This document shows, piece by piece, positions 51,680-60,864 of a stretch of 64,000 nt of DNA (position 1 is its first letter; the number at the start of each line of letters is the position of its first letter). A model generated the notes under the pieces. It made no database searches, was not told where the DNA came from, and saw only the letters and a program-made list of their open reading frames with translations. Source of the stretch: Maribacter_C sp947494565 (GTDB lineage: Bacteria > Bacteroidota > Bacteroidia > Flavobacteriales > Flavobacteriaceae); the NCBI RefSeq assembly GCF_047345415.1, contig NZ_JBLFEP010000004.1:558001-622000 (forward strand). The letters are read 5' to 3'. The position numbers and the translations under genes were made by a program.

Positions 51680-52030
51680 TTAGGGTTGCATACAGACATA
51701 CTTTATGGACACTTTGCGCTTTGCGCCAAATGTGACCAAATAAAGCAGGGAGCCTCCAAAGCTATTTTTAAATTGTACCGAATGTAACTTGCCAGATGTA
51801 CAGCGATCTCGTTGGGTCTTGATCAGCGAATAATTTGTGGTAACACCGGCCGGTACCACGGTATCATATTCAATCACCATTTTATCTTTAAAAAAGTCGT
51901 CTCTTTCATTTTCCTCAGGCATATAATTACCATGTGTACTGGTAAGCACAACGGAATAACAGGACTGAAGGAGAGCACAGACCAAAAAAATAGCGGAAAC
52001 TCTGAAAAACACTTTACCGATAATTTTCAT
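51680..52030 (-). CDS. Small lipoprotein of unknown family
   Basis: The 116-residue protein has a signal peptide and lipobox LQSC (Cys near residue 24). The mature part is about 90 residues, beta-rich, with conserved-looking Cys residues (DRCTSGKL, KYVCMQP). A resemblance to Bor-like lipoproteins is too weak to name. It lies immediately upstream of the FAD oxidase. Confidence 0.6.
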   Translation of the reverse strand: MKIIGKVFFRVSAIFLVCALLQSCYSVVLTSTHGNYMPEENERDDFFKDKMVIEYDTVVPAGVTTNYSLIKTQRDRCTSGKLHSVQFKNSFGGSLLYLVTFGAKRKVSIKYVCMQP

Positions 52031-52481
52031 ACTAAAAAATTTATGATAGGTTTGGTACCGAAAAGGCAGTCCGCTTATAGCATTGCTACCTAAAAATGTA
52101 CTACTTAGGGGGAAAGGTGAAATGGTCCAAACAATTAGCAGAACCTATTGTACAGTTCGGGAGATCTTCTTATAAATACCGCATTTTTGTATTCAAAACG
52201 GTCACCCGCCTAATACGATTAAATGTACTACGTAGTTGTATGACTTTTCCTCCTTTTTGTGTAAACAACCGTAAATACTGTATAGTTTGCGTTTTTAAAT
52301 GTGCAAATAAGTTGGTCGGGTTGATGGATTGTCACTATGTGTTCGTCATTGCGAGAAGCTTGCGGCAGATTCCTTGAAAAGCATCATGGTACTGACGAGT
52401 GAGGAGTATAAATGGTCGTATGGGCTTGTTATAACAAGCGTAGAAGGTTTTTACTATCTTAGAAACGAACAAACCCGATAT
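52031..52481. other. Intergenic region with possible dispersed repeat
   Basis: 451 bp between divergent genes. At about 52343-52365 there is CGTCATTGCGAGAAGC, the start of a dispersed repeat common in bacteria. No gene or RNA is supported. Confidence 0.4.
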
Positions 52482-52775
52482 ATGGCTAAAGGCAAATCCT
52501 GGTTACGCACCCTCATAGACCTTCTGGAGGTCTTGTTTAATAGCTTACAACAAAGTAAACGAGGCCGTACCTGGCATCAACATGTAGTACCTTATGAAGA
52601 CGGATGGGCAGTACGTCGCGAAGGGAATAAACGCGTTACGAGCAAGCACCGAAAACAGAGCACGGCGATACGGAAGGCCAAGAGCTTGGCTCGCAAATAC
52701 AAGGCCGATGTCATTATTCATAGAGCCACCGGTGGTATTCGAGAGCGGATATCCTATGATGACCGAACAATCTAA
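52482..52775 (+). CDS. DUF2188-domain protein
   Basis: The protein has 97 residues starting at 52482 (MAKGKSWLRTLIDLL). The longer frame from 52329 runs through a repeat and is rejected. The DUF2188 pattern is clear in residues 30-95: WHQHVVPYEDGWAVRREGNK, RKAKSLARKYKADVIIHRATG and GIRERISYDD. The N-terminal helix is amphipathic. The domain is common in small stress-associated proteins but has no known activity. Confidence 0.8.
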   Translation: MAKGKSWLRTLIDLLEVLFNSLQQSKRGRTWHQHVVPYEDGWAVRREGNKRVTSKHRKQSTAIRKAKSLARKYKADVIIHRATGGIRERISYDDRTI

Positions 52776-52792
52776 CCATATCAAAAAAAGCT

Positions 52793-53623
52793 TCATTTGA
52801 GCAGCAATGCGCTTCCCGCCAATTTCCCTAGGGTGGATACCCTGAACAGGAGTTTAATACCAATGCTCACCCGTAAAAGACGAACATCGAGATTGGAAAT
52901 ACTTCCCAGCACACTTCCTGTATTGAAATCAAAATCACCGTTGATACGACTAGAGAGGTCGTAGTTGACTTTTAGGTATATCAGTGCTCTGAACGTATCT
53001 CGATCATAAATTTCCTCACCATTACTACCCTCGCCGGCAATAATCACTTCACGACCCAAAATGGCCGATGTATATCCGATATTGCTCAAAAACGATTTCT
53101 GTGATTGCTCTCCTATACGCGTGTTATTTCGAGTCGTATTTTGACGTGCCTTCGAAACTATGGAATAGCCTCCACCCAGGGCCAGCCAGGTATGTCCACT
53201 ACGGTTTACCTTGCCCAATCGAAATTTCAGATATACCGGAATTTCAAAGTTAACCGATGAAATGGAATCAATCACGGCCCCATCATCAGGAGTAATCTGG
53301 TATTTCAAAGTATTATAGTTGAATTCGGCAAAGAAGCCCAGTGCTGAATTCGGTGAATACACATCAATACCCAGATTAAAACTAGTATTGACTGCTGGCT
53401 TGTCATAAGTGAAATAATCTTTCGGAGTAGTGCCCTGTTGTGAAACCCAAAGTAGTTTCCGGGTATCATTACTCTCAAAGCCAATAGCGGATTCTGCCCC
53501 GAGACTTAGGCCGATTCTCATATTCTTAGTGGTGAAAAATTCTGGATTAATGGCCACATCTTGTGCCAGGGACAAATTAGCTGACAACACACCATAGACG
53601 ATAAAAAGAATTACCTTTTTCAT
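52793..53623 (-). CDS. Outer-membrane beta-barrel protein
   Basis: The 276-residue protein has a signal peptide (to NLSLAQ). It is built of alternating strands typical of porT/OmpW-like barrels (LGIDVYSPNSALGFFAEFNYNT split, VYLKFRLGKVNRSG, LKVNYDLSSRI) and ends in a short last strand. It is the distal gene of transcription unit 3 of the VWA/M48 cluster. Its start codon overlaps the stop of the preceding TPR gene at 53623. Confidence 0.75.
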   Translation of the reverse strand: MKKVILFIVYGVLSANLSLAQDVAINPEFFTTKNMRIGLSLGAESAIGFESNDTRKLLWVSQQGTTPKDYFTYDKPAVNTSFNLGIDVYSPNSALGFFAEFNYNTLKYQITPDDGAVIDSISSVNFEIPVYLKFRLGKVNRSGHTWLALGGGYSIVSKARQNTTRNNTRIGEQSQKSFLSNIGYTSAILGREVIIAGEGSNGEEIYDRDTFRALIYLKVNYDLSSRINGDFDFNTGSVLGSISNLDVRLLRVSIGIKLLFRVSTLGKLAGSALLLK

Positions 53624-54951
53624 TACTTTTTTTTCTTAGTTCTTCGTTTGGTAAAGACCTGGGTCTCCAAAAAGGAAACATCGCGCCCCAGCTCTTTGGC
53701 CTTATAAAAGTATTTTACCGCTAGCTGACGTGTTTGTCGGCGTGAATACCCCATTTTCTTGCCGATTTGGGAATAATTATTTTCCATCATCAAACACATG
53801 AAGTAATAGTTCTCCCCGTTCAATACACCTGAGTTTTGGTATTTGATATAAGTCCTATACGTATTCAGCCATTTGCTTTTCGAATACTTTGCCTCATTGT
53901 AGGCTTTTTTTATACGGGCCATGACCTCCTGCGGAGAACCTGTTTCACAACGTTCGATTTGTCCATCGATATAGGCTATGTCCGCCACGCTATACGATCT
54001 CGCACTTTTATAGTAGTTTATTGCATCTTCGAAGAGGCCGGCATCGTATTTCGCATTTGCGATTTTTAGATTGGCCTGATAGTTCTTTAACGCGATTCCA
54101 TTCTTAGAAGCATTTTTTTGTGCTAAAACCCAAGCGGTTTCAGTGCTGGGAAACTCCCGCTCAAAAATGGCCAACCGTTGTTCGGCCTCCCTAAATTTTT
54201 CATGTTGAATCAAATTCGCGATTTCTATCTTGGTCCTTTCCTTAGTCAACAATAGATTGCAATTGCGAACCCCGTCAATGGCATAAGTATTTGATGGATT
54301 GAAAGACAATACCATCTCATAAAGACGCTTGGCATTAAAGTAGTTTTGGTCGGCAAAAGCGGCATTTGCGGACTTCAAATGTTCTCGCTCCAATTTCAAT
54401 CTATCCTCTTCAATACTATTCACACTACATTGCACCATCAATTCGGTATTGTTGTGTGCGGTATTGAACAAAGCGTACTCCACAATATACCCGTCACCTT
54501 CTTTGTAAAGCCCGAATATCAACTCTTGCTCCCTTGTTTTGTCTTTATACTTCAGTGTTTTAAGCACTATGGCAAAAACATAATACCTTCCATTTAAATT
54601 TGAGGTGCAGTCCAAGACCTCGGTTTCTTCAAACTCGATATCGATACTATTCTGATATTCAATATCAATATAAGCCAGATAGTTATCGATGTCGTTCTTA
54701 TTGGCATAACTCGTATCAAATAAATCGTTTTGGTGTATATATACGTCCGAATCATAGTCAAATACACCATATAATAAGTTTTCGTACGAATTGTTGACAT
54801 CAATATTTTTGGAGTAATCCGTTATTGAGGTAATATAGAGATTACATACCTCTTTGATCTTGTCGATATCCGAGTTAGCCCAGGTTGTCCCAGCAGAGCA
54901 TATAGCAATAAAAAGCAACAGAAACCTACTCATCATTCTCTTTTGCTTCAA
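53623..54951 (-). CDS. TPR-containing periplasmic protein
   Basis: The 442-residue protein has a signal peptide (MMSRFLLLFIAICSAG...). An N-terminal ~150-residue NTF2/DUF-like part is followed by TPR-like helices from about residue 185 (NAAFADQNYFNAKRLYEMVL, NAKYDAGLFEDAINYYKSA). A Lys/Arg-rich tail TKRRTKKKK ends the protein. The start overlaps the 204-aa gene by 26 bp. It probably scaffolds the barrel protein downstream (inference). Confidence 0.7.
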   Translation of the reverse strand: MKQKRMMSRFLLLFIAICSAGTTWANSDIDKIKEVCNLYITSITDYSKNIDVNNSYENLLYGVFDYDSDVYIHQNDLFDTSYANKNDIDNYLAYIDIEYQNSIDIEFEETEVLDCTSNLNGRYYVFAIVLKTLKYKDKTREQELIFGLYKEGDGYIVEYALFNTAHNNTELMVQCSVNSIEEDRLKLEREHLKSANAAFADQNYFNAKRLYEMVLSFNPSNTYAIDGVRNCNLLLTKERTKIEIANLIQHEKFREAEQRLAIFEREFPSTETAWVLAQKNASKNGIALKNYQANLKIANAKYDAGLFEDAINYYKSARSYSVADIAYIDGQIERCETGSPQEVMARIKKAYNEAKYSKSKWLNTYRTYIKYQNSGVLNGENYYFMCLMMENNYSQIGKKMGYSRRQTRQLAVKYFYKAKELGRDVSFLETQVFTKRRTKKKK

Positions 54952-55540
54952 TAATCTCTATAGCTTCTACGGCAATACTATCAAAGTATAGTTTCCATTT
55001 TGCGCCTAGAACCGTGTGTGCCTTCTTAAGAACAAACGAGCCCTCTTTTTCCGTCAAATCGCAATATGAGTAATTCATAAGTCCCTCATCGGTAGTGCGC
55101 TGGGCACCTTTGGCGACCCCGCAAAAACGTTGTACAAAGTTGTACTTGGCGATATACCAATTTGGCTTGCTAGGGTGGGGTTTGAAATCCTCGATTTGCA
55201 GGGAAACAAATTCTACATCAACCACACTATACCTTTTTTGGTATCCTGGAACTTTATCGTAGAGGTAATCCTTGATTTTATAAGTGGAAATACCCGATTT
55301 CACACTAGCAGTTTGAATGGTAGCCTCTGTTGTAAACTTTCGCAACAGACTCTTTATTAATGCCTTTTGGACCCTCCTACTCGAGGCATTTGCAATTTTC
55401 TGCAATTTGGAGTCAAAGGTTTGTATCTCATCTTGAACTTCCTTTTGGAATTGCTGCTTATCCCCTTCGGACAATGTATTGAACTTTTGCCCTTGGACTT
55501 GAAAGGAAACAAAAACCACAAAAAACAAAGCATACTTCAT
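54926..55540 (-). CDS. Secreted 204-residue protein of unknown function
   Basis: A signal peptide (to QVQGQ) is followed by a helical segment (LSEGDKQQFQKEVQDEIQTF) and an alpha/beta region with Cys residues (FCGVAKGA, YCDLTEKEG). I recognise no family. It overlaps genes on both sides by 4-26 bp, so it belongs to one tightly packed operon. Confidence 0.65.
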   Translation of the reverse strand: MKYALFFVVFVSFQVQGQKFNTLSEGDKQQFQKEVQDEIQTFDSKLQKIANASSRRVQKALIKSLLRKFTTEATIQTASVKSGISTYKIKDYLYDKVPGYQKRYSVVDVEFVSLQIEDFKPHPSKPNWYIAKYNFVQRFCGVAKGAQRTTDEGLMNYSYCDLTEKEGSFVLKKAHTVLGAKWKLYFDSIAVEAIEIIEAKENDE

Positions 55541-56493
55541 AATAGCTCTTTAGCATCATGACACTCGGCGATGTGCATTCCCGATATCTTGCCGCTTTTC
55601 TTGGAGGTTTCCAGTCTGAAAATCGCCACATCATGAATAGACTCTAAAACCGCGAGCTTACTAGTGAAGTAATGAATAGCTTCTCCAGGATCGTATACAT
55701 CAGGATTGGAATCTCCCTTACTTTTGTAACTAGCGACATAGGCCTTGTCATCAAAAAAATCGCGATATACTGCTTCCGCCTTGTACAACCGTTGCTCATC
55801 GGTCTGGTTCACGTCAATAATCGCCTGTATTCTGGATTTCAGCTCAAAGGCGTCAACGAGCGTTTCCATACCACATGGATTTTCTGTTAGTAGGGGATCC
55901 CCGATTGGCAGAGGAGGTGATTCGAGTCTCATTTCTTCGAGTTCCCTAGGGTTAATAATGACCACCACTTTTTTCGATGGATTGTCACAAGCCGTCTCCG
56001 CTATTTTGCTGTGCACCTCTTTGGAAGTATGCAATACCGGAACACCTTCATATTCATCCAGTTCGGATTCCTCGGAATACAGCACAACTATGTTATCCGT
56101 TTTTGTCAAGTAGCTCGCCAGTTTTAACTCTTTTCCTCCTTTCGGCTGTTTCAAATAGGGGGTAGTCAAACTATCGGTAAAATACTGTTGAAGCCACCCA
56201 GAGCTGAATTCCACGGTATTGTCCCCAATATTCTCAAAGTGCCAGGCGTTTGATTCCACTTCGGTTCTTTTGATATCGGCACGCACAAAGCTGATCGGTT
56301 TCAATAGGAAGTCCATTTCACATTCCGTCTTATGAAAAGGCATGGCTATGTCTTTGACATATTGGGGATATTTGTCGTCCCCAATAGCATTATCCAAGAC
56401 CAAGGTCAGTGCAAGATTTTCACGAGGTGCTTCGCAACCTACTATACCGAATGTGAAAATCAAAAGTGAGACTTTGGCAATAAGGTTCTTCAT
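55537..56493 (-). CDS. Lipoprotein of unknown function
   Basis: The 318-residue protein has a lipobox IVGC (Cys near residue 20). The early strand LALTLVLDNAIGDD and later KKVVVIINPRELEEM give a Rossmann/VWA-like alternation, but no intact MIDAS is visible. A Cys-rich pattern (KTECEMDF, ETACDN, NPCGME, AECHDA) suggests disulphides. It is followed after an ATGA-type overlap by the 204-aa gene. Confidence 0.65.
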   Translation of the reverse strand: MKNLIAKVSLLIFTFGIVGCEAPRENLALTLVLDNAIGDDKYPQYVKDIAMPFHKTECEMDFLLKPISFVRADIKRTEVESNAWHFENIGDNTVEFSSGWLQQYFTDSLTTPYLKQPKGGKELKLASYLTKTDNIVVLYSEESELDEYEGVPVLHTSKEVHSKIAETACDNPSKKVVVIINPRELEEMRLESPPLPIGDPLLTENPCGMETLVDAFELKSRIQAIIDVNQTDEQRLYKAEAVYRDFFDDKAYVASYKSKGDSNPDVYDPGEAIHYFTSKLAVLESIHDVAIFRLETSKKSGKISGMHIAECHDAKELL

Positions 56494-56496
56494 AAC

Positions 56497-57420
56497 TTAT
56501 ATGATTTGATTGTTCTTGCAGGTTATAGCAACACCTCTTTTTGCGCTTTCGCTGCCTTGCTTTTCAATTAAAAACTTGATTTCATCATCCCAAATGAGAT
56601 GTATGTATTCGATTAATGCCTTTCCTTCTTCGTCGACCTTGAGTTCCGTATTCATGAATTTGGCGGGCTTGTAATCACCTTCATAATCTATAGGAATACT
56701 TTGCGAGGAGGGTTCCTTGCCATGGTGCAGTTCATTATGGTTTCGAAATTCCTTTCCCTTGATCATCCAAAAAGACAGATGGGCAAAGGCTTTTTCAGAA
56801 CCGATGATGTGACAAACAGCACATAAAAAGGAAAAAATCAATACAATTTTGCCATTGGCCACACTGAACAAATTGAAACCTGGCGGTAGTACGCTGTAAT
56901 AGGTATAAATTTTCCAACCTGCAATTGCAAAAATCAGCCCTATGGTGAGGTACCGTACTATAGCACCCATGGTTTTGCTACCATTCAATTCACGAAGTCT
57001 GCCCGCTTTGATCTGGGTAATGCGTGTATGAAAATCATCATCACTTTCATCCCGCTTTTTTGTCATACACTCTAACTTTGTCTTGAACAGTTCATTTTCC
57101 AAATTAGTGTGGTTAAAGCTTAAAATATAAGTTCCTAACAAAAAGGGGGTAATCGCCAATAATAGGTCCAAAATTACCGAACCTGTAATGAGCCCAAGAT
57201 TTACGCCGGACTTTGCTAGAATAGAAAACCCTAGGTAGACATCAAAGGCTATGGCGGACAACATTAAGATGTAGAAAATAGGAATCGCTGATGACAAGGA
57301 GGCATACATCGAAGCGGTCTTATGACCAGAAAGCTTCAGTACCCTGCCTTGAGGGGTGAGCGACCATGCCTTTTTATAGGGGTCACTTGGATTGAAATAG
57401 GAGTCTCTGTGGTATGGCAT
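56497..57420 (-). CDS. Four-TM membrane protein, first gene of unit 3
   Basis: The 307-residue protein has a cytosolic N-tail (KKAWSLTPQGRVLKLSGH) and hydrophobic helices at about 45-65, 78-102, 160-178 and 190-212. The central soluble loop (LFKTKLECMTKKRDESDDDF) is charged, and a ~90-residue C-terminal soluble part follows. The family is not recognised. It is the first gene of unit 3; its promoter carries the shared palindrome and -7 box. Confidence 0.65.
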   Translation of the reverse strand: MPYHRDSYFNPSDPYKKAWSLTPQGRVLKLSGHKTASMYASLSSAIPIFYILMLSAIAFDVYLGFSILAKSGVNLGLITGSVILDLLLAITPFLLGTYILSFNHTNLENELFKTKLECMTKKRDESDDDFHTRITQIKAGRLRELNGSKTMGAIVRYLTIGLIFAIAGWKIYTYYSVLPPGFNLFSVANGKIVLIFSFLCAVCHIIGSEKAFAHLSFWMIKGKEFRNHNELHHGKEPSSQSIPIDYEGDYKPAKFMNTELKVDEEGKALIEYIHLIWDDEIKFLIEKQGSESAKRGVAITCKNNQII

Positions 57421-57521
57421 CCGTTTGGTTTTGGTTGATTTAGTTTACAGTTTTTAACTCCCTATACTTCGCAAGCTGGAGTGTGAAAACCGTAACGAAA
57501 TCCGTATTGGTCTTGTGGTAA

Positions 57522-57529
57522 CAAACGTA
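57522..57529 (-). promoter_or_regulatory. -7 box of unit 3
   Basis: CAAACGTA reads TACGTTTG on the minus strand (TAnnTTTG). It is separated by 20 bp from the palindrome at 57550-57567. Confidence 0.7.
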
Positions 57530-57549
57530 GACCCAAGCAGTGTAAACAC

Positions 57550-57567
57550 ATTACGGGTACCCGTAAT
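57550..57567. promoter_or_regulatory. Regulon palindrome, unit 3 (perfect)
   Basis: ATTACGGGTACCCGTAAT is a perfect 18-bp palindrome whose centre lies ~33 bp upstream of the -7 box centre, i.e. over the usual -33 element. The same site occurs at 62600 and, degenerate, at 59139. Confidence 0.8.
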
Positions 57568-57603
57568 TGATAAAAAATCGTCGTAGTTATTCGACCAATA
57601 GAA

Positions 57604-57620
57604 CGGAAAATCGGATGAAC
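57604..57620 (-). promoter_or_regulatory. Upstream conserved box, unit 3
   Basis: CGGAAAATCGGATGAAC, whose GATGAAC core starts 47 bp beyond the palindrome edge. The same core is at the same offset before units 1 and 2. Confidence 0.6.
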
Positions 57621-57644
57621 AGATAGGTCTAGAAGTTTATGCAC

Positions 57645-58058
57645 TTACTCCTTCGATGCTATGATTTTCAAATAAAGTAAGAGCTTCAAAGAGATCTGGG
57701 CGAACTCCTTGATCAGTGTAATGTATAGTGGAAAGAAGTAGGTTAACCCTAGAATTGCGGCAAAAAGACCGAATCCCCCAAAATAACTGGCCCACCCGCG
57801 TATCGCCAGAACAGTCCCAATTGGGTAGGACAAAAATAGTATGGCATCAAAAACGCTAATCAGCCAAACGTAGAGTGGAAACTCTTTGGAAAGCTGATTG
57901 ACTTCCCCTTGTTCCTCTTTTGCGTGGGAAAGGTTCATTATAGCGTTCATATAAATTTTGAGCGGTAAAGTAAATGGCATGACTATCAGCAATTCTAGCA
58001 CACGCAAAAGCGTCTTACCCCAATCAATTTCTCTTAGGTCTTCGGTTAATGTTCTCAT
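57645..58058 (-). CDS. Membrane protein of unit 2
   Basis: The 137-residue protein has a cytosolic N-tail and about four helices: RVLELLIVMPFTLPLKIYMN, YVWLISVFDAILFLSYPIGT, GFGLFAAILGLTYFFPLYIT and LKLLLYLKII. No family recognised. It is the second gene of unit 2, 100 bp after the VWA lipoprotein stop. Confidence 0.65.
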   Translation of the reverse strand: MRTLTEDLREIDWGKTLLRVLELLIVMPFTLPLKIYMNAIMNLSHAKEEQGEVNQLSKEFPLYVWLISVFDAILFLSYPIGTVLAIRGWASYFGGFGLFAAILGLTYFFPLYITLIKEFAQISLKLLLYLKIIASKE

Positions 58059-58158
58059 AGTTCGTTTGTGCTGTTATGGTACTGGAAATGACAATTGTTT
58101 GCTTAATTCTATTCCGGTGCTAGAGGTCCCCAATCCACCTTGCGAATGACATCAAAAA

Positions 58159-59091
58159 TCAATCTCTTATCAAAATAGGGAACAGATTTACGGCTACACC
58201 AAATTCTTTAGTACTATCAATCACTTCCTTTAAGGAGAATGCGGATCGTGAACCCTCCAATGGCGGTGCATCCCCAATAACGACCATCATTCTTTTAGAT
58301 GAAGAGGACCAGTCCATCTGACTTAAGGTGAACTGAATTCCGTCATACACGGATTCTGGAATATCCCCTCCTCCAAATACTCGTATTGAGTTCAAGAAAG
58401 TTATGGCATTGTCATAATTTGAATCAAGGTTTACCCATTGATACCATTCTGAAGTCGTGTTGGCATCATTGTAAGTAGCAATGCCCAATCTGGTACCTTC
58501 AGGCAGTTCGGAAATAATTGAATTAATGGAGTTTTTCACTTGCCTGATATCGTCGGCCATACTACTTGTATTGTCAATTAGGAAAATCAAATCAGTGCCG
58601 ATTTCACTATTTTCCCTAATAATTTCAATAATAGTCTCAGGTACATCACTGGCGGATTCAGCATTATAGCGCTGACCATCGGTATATTCGGCAAGAACAT
58701 CGAAGGATTCATCCAACGTAATGAACTTGGTGTTTCCCATAACCATATCGGATTGCTCGCTGAGTACATTACCGTTGAATGCCTCTACGCGATAATAATA
58801 AGACGAATTCGACACCACCCCCAAATCGGTGAATTCAGGTATTTCGGTGGTCCCTATTTCCACGAAGTTCATTTCTTCCCCAAAAGTAGAGGCATCCGCT
58901 CTAAAAACCCTATATCCCAAAGCATTGGGAACCGTATCCCAGCTCAAGCGCACCTTAAGTGCAGAATCTGAAGTCGCGGAAATCGACATCGGGGATCCTA
59001 ACACCAGAGGCTCATCCTTGGAGCAGCTTAGACAAAGGAATACTATTCCGTAAAACACATACTTTAGTTTTTTTATGTTGTCCATTTTCAT
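58159..59091 (-). CDS. FN3-VWA lipoprotein
   Basis: The 310-residue protein has a signal peptide and lipobox LCLSC (Cys near residue 23). A fibronectin type III-like domain (residues ~33-120, RLSWDTVPNALGYRVFRAD and YYYRVEAFN) is followed by a VWA domain from about residue 150, with MIDAS LIFLIDNTSSMADD (DxTxS form) and GDIPESVYDGIQ. The protein ends soon after the VWA core, so the last strand may be short. The start may be 59085 (MDNIKK). It is the first gene of unit 2. Confidence 0.8.
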   Translation of the reverse strand: MKMDNIKKLKYVFYGIVFLCLSCSKDEPLVLGSPMSISATSDSALKVRLSWDTVPNALGYRVFRADASTFGEEMNFVEIGTTEIPEFTDLGVVSNSSYYYRVEAFNGNVLSEQSDMVMGNTKFITLDESFDVLAEYTDGQRYNAESASDVPETIIEIIRENSEIGTDLIFLIDNTSSMADDIRQVKNSINSIISELPEGTRLGIATYNDANTTSEWYQWVNLDSNYDNAITFLNSIRVFGGGDIPESVYDGIQFTLSQMDWSSSSKRMMVVIGDAPPLEGSRSAFSLKEVIDSTKEFGVAVNLFPILIRD

Positions 59092-59110
59092 CTTGGTTTT
59101 GGTTCTTCAA

Positions 59111-59118
59111 CAAACCTA
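59111..59118 (-). promoter_or_regulatory. -7 box of unit 2
   Basis: CAAACCTA reads TAGGTTTG on the minus strand, identical to the unit 1 box, 20 bp from the palindrome. Confidence 0.7.
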
Positions 59119-59138
59119 AAGCACCATCCCAAAATGTG

Positions 59139-59156
59139 GTTACGGCAACCCGTAGC
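59139..59156. promoter_or_regulatory. Regulon palindrome, unit 2 (degenerate)
   Basis: GTTACGGCAACCCGTAGC matches the consensus TTACGGGNNCCCGTAA at 14 of 16 core positions (excluding NN: 12 of 14). The spacing to the -7 box equals that of the other two sites. Confidence 0.7.
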
Positions 59157-59192
59157 ACAGGGATTTTAGAGGACTCTTTTCGTCAAAAGGAC

Positions 59193-59209
59193 CGGAAAAA
59201 CGGATGAAC
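59193..59209 (-). promoter_or_regulatory. Upstream conserved box, unit 2
   Basis: CGGAAAAACGGATGAAC, nearly identical to the unit 3 box, with the GATGAAC core 47 bp from the palindrome edge. Confidence 0.6.
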
Positions 59210-59300
59210 AGCAACCCAGGGGCATAACTTCTGAACTTTGGGCACAGAGTAGTTCAAAGCCCGTGTTGCCCAGTCGTCCGGGGTAAGTTGATTCGAAAGA

Positions 59301-59318
59301 GCCTCGAAAAATCGAGGC
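59301..59318 (-). terminator. Terminator after the VWA-TPR gene
   Basis: Stem GCCTCGA/TCGAGGC with an AAAA loop, 11 bp beyond the VWA gene stop, followed on the minus strand by TCTTTC. It should end unit 1 before the unit 2 promoter. Confidence 0.55.
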
Positions 59319-59328
59319 TAGGGTTTCT

Positions 59329-60864
59329 TCAAAAAGTGTCAATCAACTTTTCAAGATTGAAATGTACCAGTGATAGTGGAGAGGTAGCATTGGTATCCCA
59401 ATTGTTCGGATCTTTTCGGATGTACTTGGCACACTCTGCCAGTCCTTTTTTGATATCTCCATAGATACGTTGCTTCATTTTGCTCTCCACCCCTAGTTTC
59501 TCGGGCAGCTCGTCATAGTACACCTCTTTTTCTTGTATAAAGCCTTTGAATTCATTTGCCAATGTAAGCCCTTCACCATGCTGTATTTTTTTGAAATGGG
59601 CATCCAGATATTCCAGATCATCAATCAATATTTCCCTAGTATACTCGAAAAACTGGAGCATGTCATTTTGCAGTAACACGATTTGATCCAACACCCAATC
59701 CTTATCCTCTGCCTGTGGATGCAAACTGAGGTATTCCTCAAATTTCTCGATGGCTTGTAGATGAAAATCATTGGCCTCGTACATGAGGGCCAGATTGAAG
59801 ATGGCATTGTAATCCGAGGGGGCTTGGAGAACAAAATCCTCAAAAAGTTCTTTGGCCCTTCGAAACTCTTCACTGCGAATAGCTTCCACCCCACTCAGAA
59901 AAACATGCTCTTTTGCAAAGGCCAACCCTTCGATACTGGTTTTTGGTTTGGGGTAGTATACCTTGAAAAACTTGGTAAAAGCCCTTGTCAACTCAACTTC
60001 GTTCTGGGTATTCATATATTTACCACCCGTCTGTTCCGCCAAAAACTGGAGGTCTCTTTCTGCAGCGGACCCGGGTTTGATATCAAAACCGATGGTAAAA
60101 TACTTGATCGGAATGTTGTTTACTCCACCCGCACTATTGTTATTCACTGGTATACCTTGTTGTGTCGCTGAGGGTGTCGCGTTTGTTCCGGCATTTCGAT
60201 TTGAAACGCCGGTATTTGTACCTCTTTGACCGGAAATCGTAGTCATGGTGGTACCGGTACCATACACGGTTTCTGGTCTGATTTTGGTGCAGGTAGCAGC
60301 CCCATCGCTCAACACTATGAGTTTGGAGGCCTCACCATCTCCATAATTCGCACTATAATCTTGTAGTCTTTTCTTTACCGAAGTCACTGCTTCGGTCAAA
60401 GGGGTACCTCCCCCTGGCCGACCGACCCCGGCGATGTGTTTTTCAACCTCTTCATAATTTGTACTGAAATTCAAGGGTTGTGTAGCCGTCGGATCTGGGG
60501 AACAGCCGCCTGCAAACGTCAAGAATGCTACTTGTTGCCTCTTATTTTGGCTTTTTAGAATCGAGGCCGTTGCCTTTAGGGCGGCTTCTTTAGCTTCCTG
60601 CCATTTCGATTTGCCGCTCATACCTTTAGAACTCATACTGCCCGATCGATCCAAAAGGAAGATGGTCGATGCGTTATTGGTAACCGAATCGGATAAAAAA
60701 AGACTTCTTTTCCTTCTCTCATACATATCCGGCACGTTGCGGTACAAGTGAGTGTTGACAGCAATCTCTTCGGAATACCCTGAGACATCCATATTTCTTC
60801 TATCCCTTGCGGGGAAATAAAGAAATAGGCCTATAAAAACCAACGGAAATATCTTCTTCATCAC
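59329..60864 (-). CDS. VWA-domain protein with TPR-like C-terminus
   Basis: The 511-residue protein has an N-terminal hydrophobic signal/anchor (MKKIFPLVFIGLFLYFPAR). The VWA domain at about residues 62-290 has an intact MIDAS: DRSGSMSS, then GGGTPLTEA and VLSDGAATC. A Thr/Gly/Asn-rich loop (GTGTTMTTISGQRGTNTGVS) interrupts it. From residue ~325 TPR-like helices follow (AKELFEDFVLQAPSDYNAIF, NLALMYEANDFHLQAIEKFE). The stop of the M48 gene and this start abut (60865/60864). VWA/TPR proteins act as metal-dependent adhesion or assembly factors. Confidence 0.85.
   Translation of the reverse strand: MMKKIFPLVFIGLFLYFPARDRRNMDVSGYSEEIAVNTHLYRNVPDMYERRKRSLFLSDSVTNNASTIFLLDRSGSMSSKGMSGKSKWQEAKEAALKATASILKSQNKRQQVAFLTFAGGCSPDPTATQPLNFSTNYEEVEKHIAGVGRPGGGTPLTEAVTSVKKRLQDYSANYGDGEASKLIVLSDGAATCTKIRPETVYGTGTTMTTISGQRGTNTGVSNRNAGTNATPSATQQGIPVNNNSAGGVNNIPIKYFTIGFDIKPGSAAERDLQFLAEQTGGKYMNTQNEVELTRAFTKFFKVYYPKPKTSIEGLAFAKEHVFLSGVEAIRSEEFRRAKELFEDFVLQAPSDYNAIFNLALMYEANDFHLQAIEKFEEYLSLHPQAEDKDWVLDQIVLLQNDMLQFFEYTREILIDDLEYLDAHFKKIQHGEGLTLANEFKGFIQEKEVYYDELPEKLGVESKMKQRIYGDIKKGLAECAKYIRKDPNNWDTNATSPLSLVHFNLEKLIDTF

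Noticed and set aside
52329..52481. N-terminal extension of the DUF2188 protein
   Set aside because: It reads through a dispersed repeat-like segment and is not part of the DUF2188 domain; the Met at 52482 fits better.
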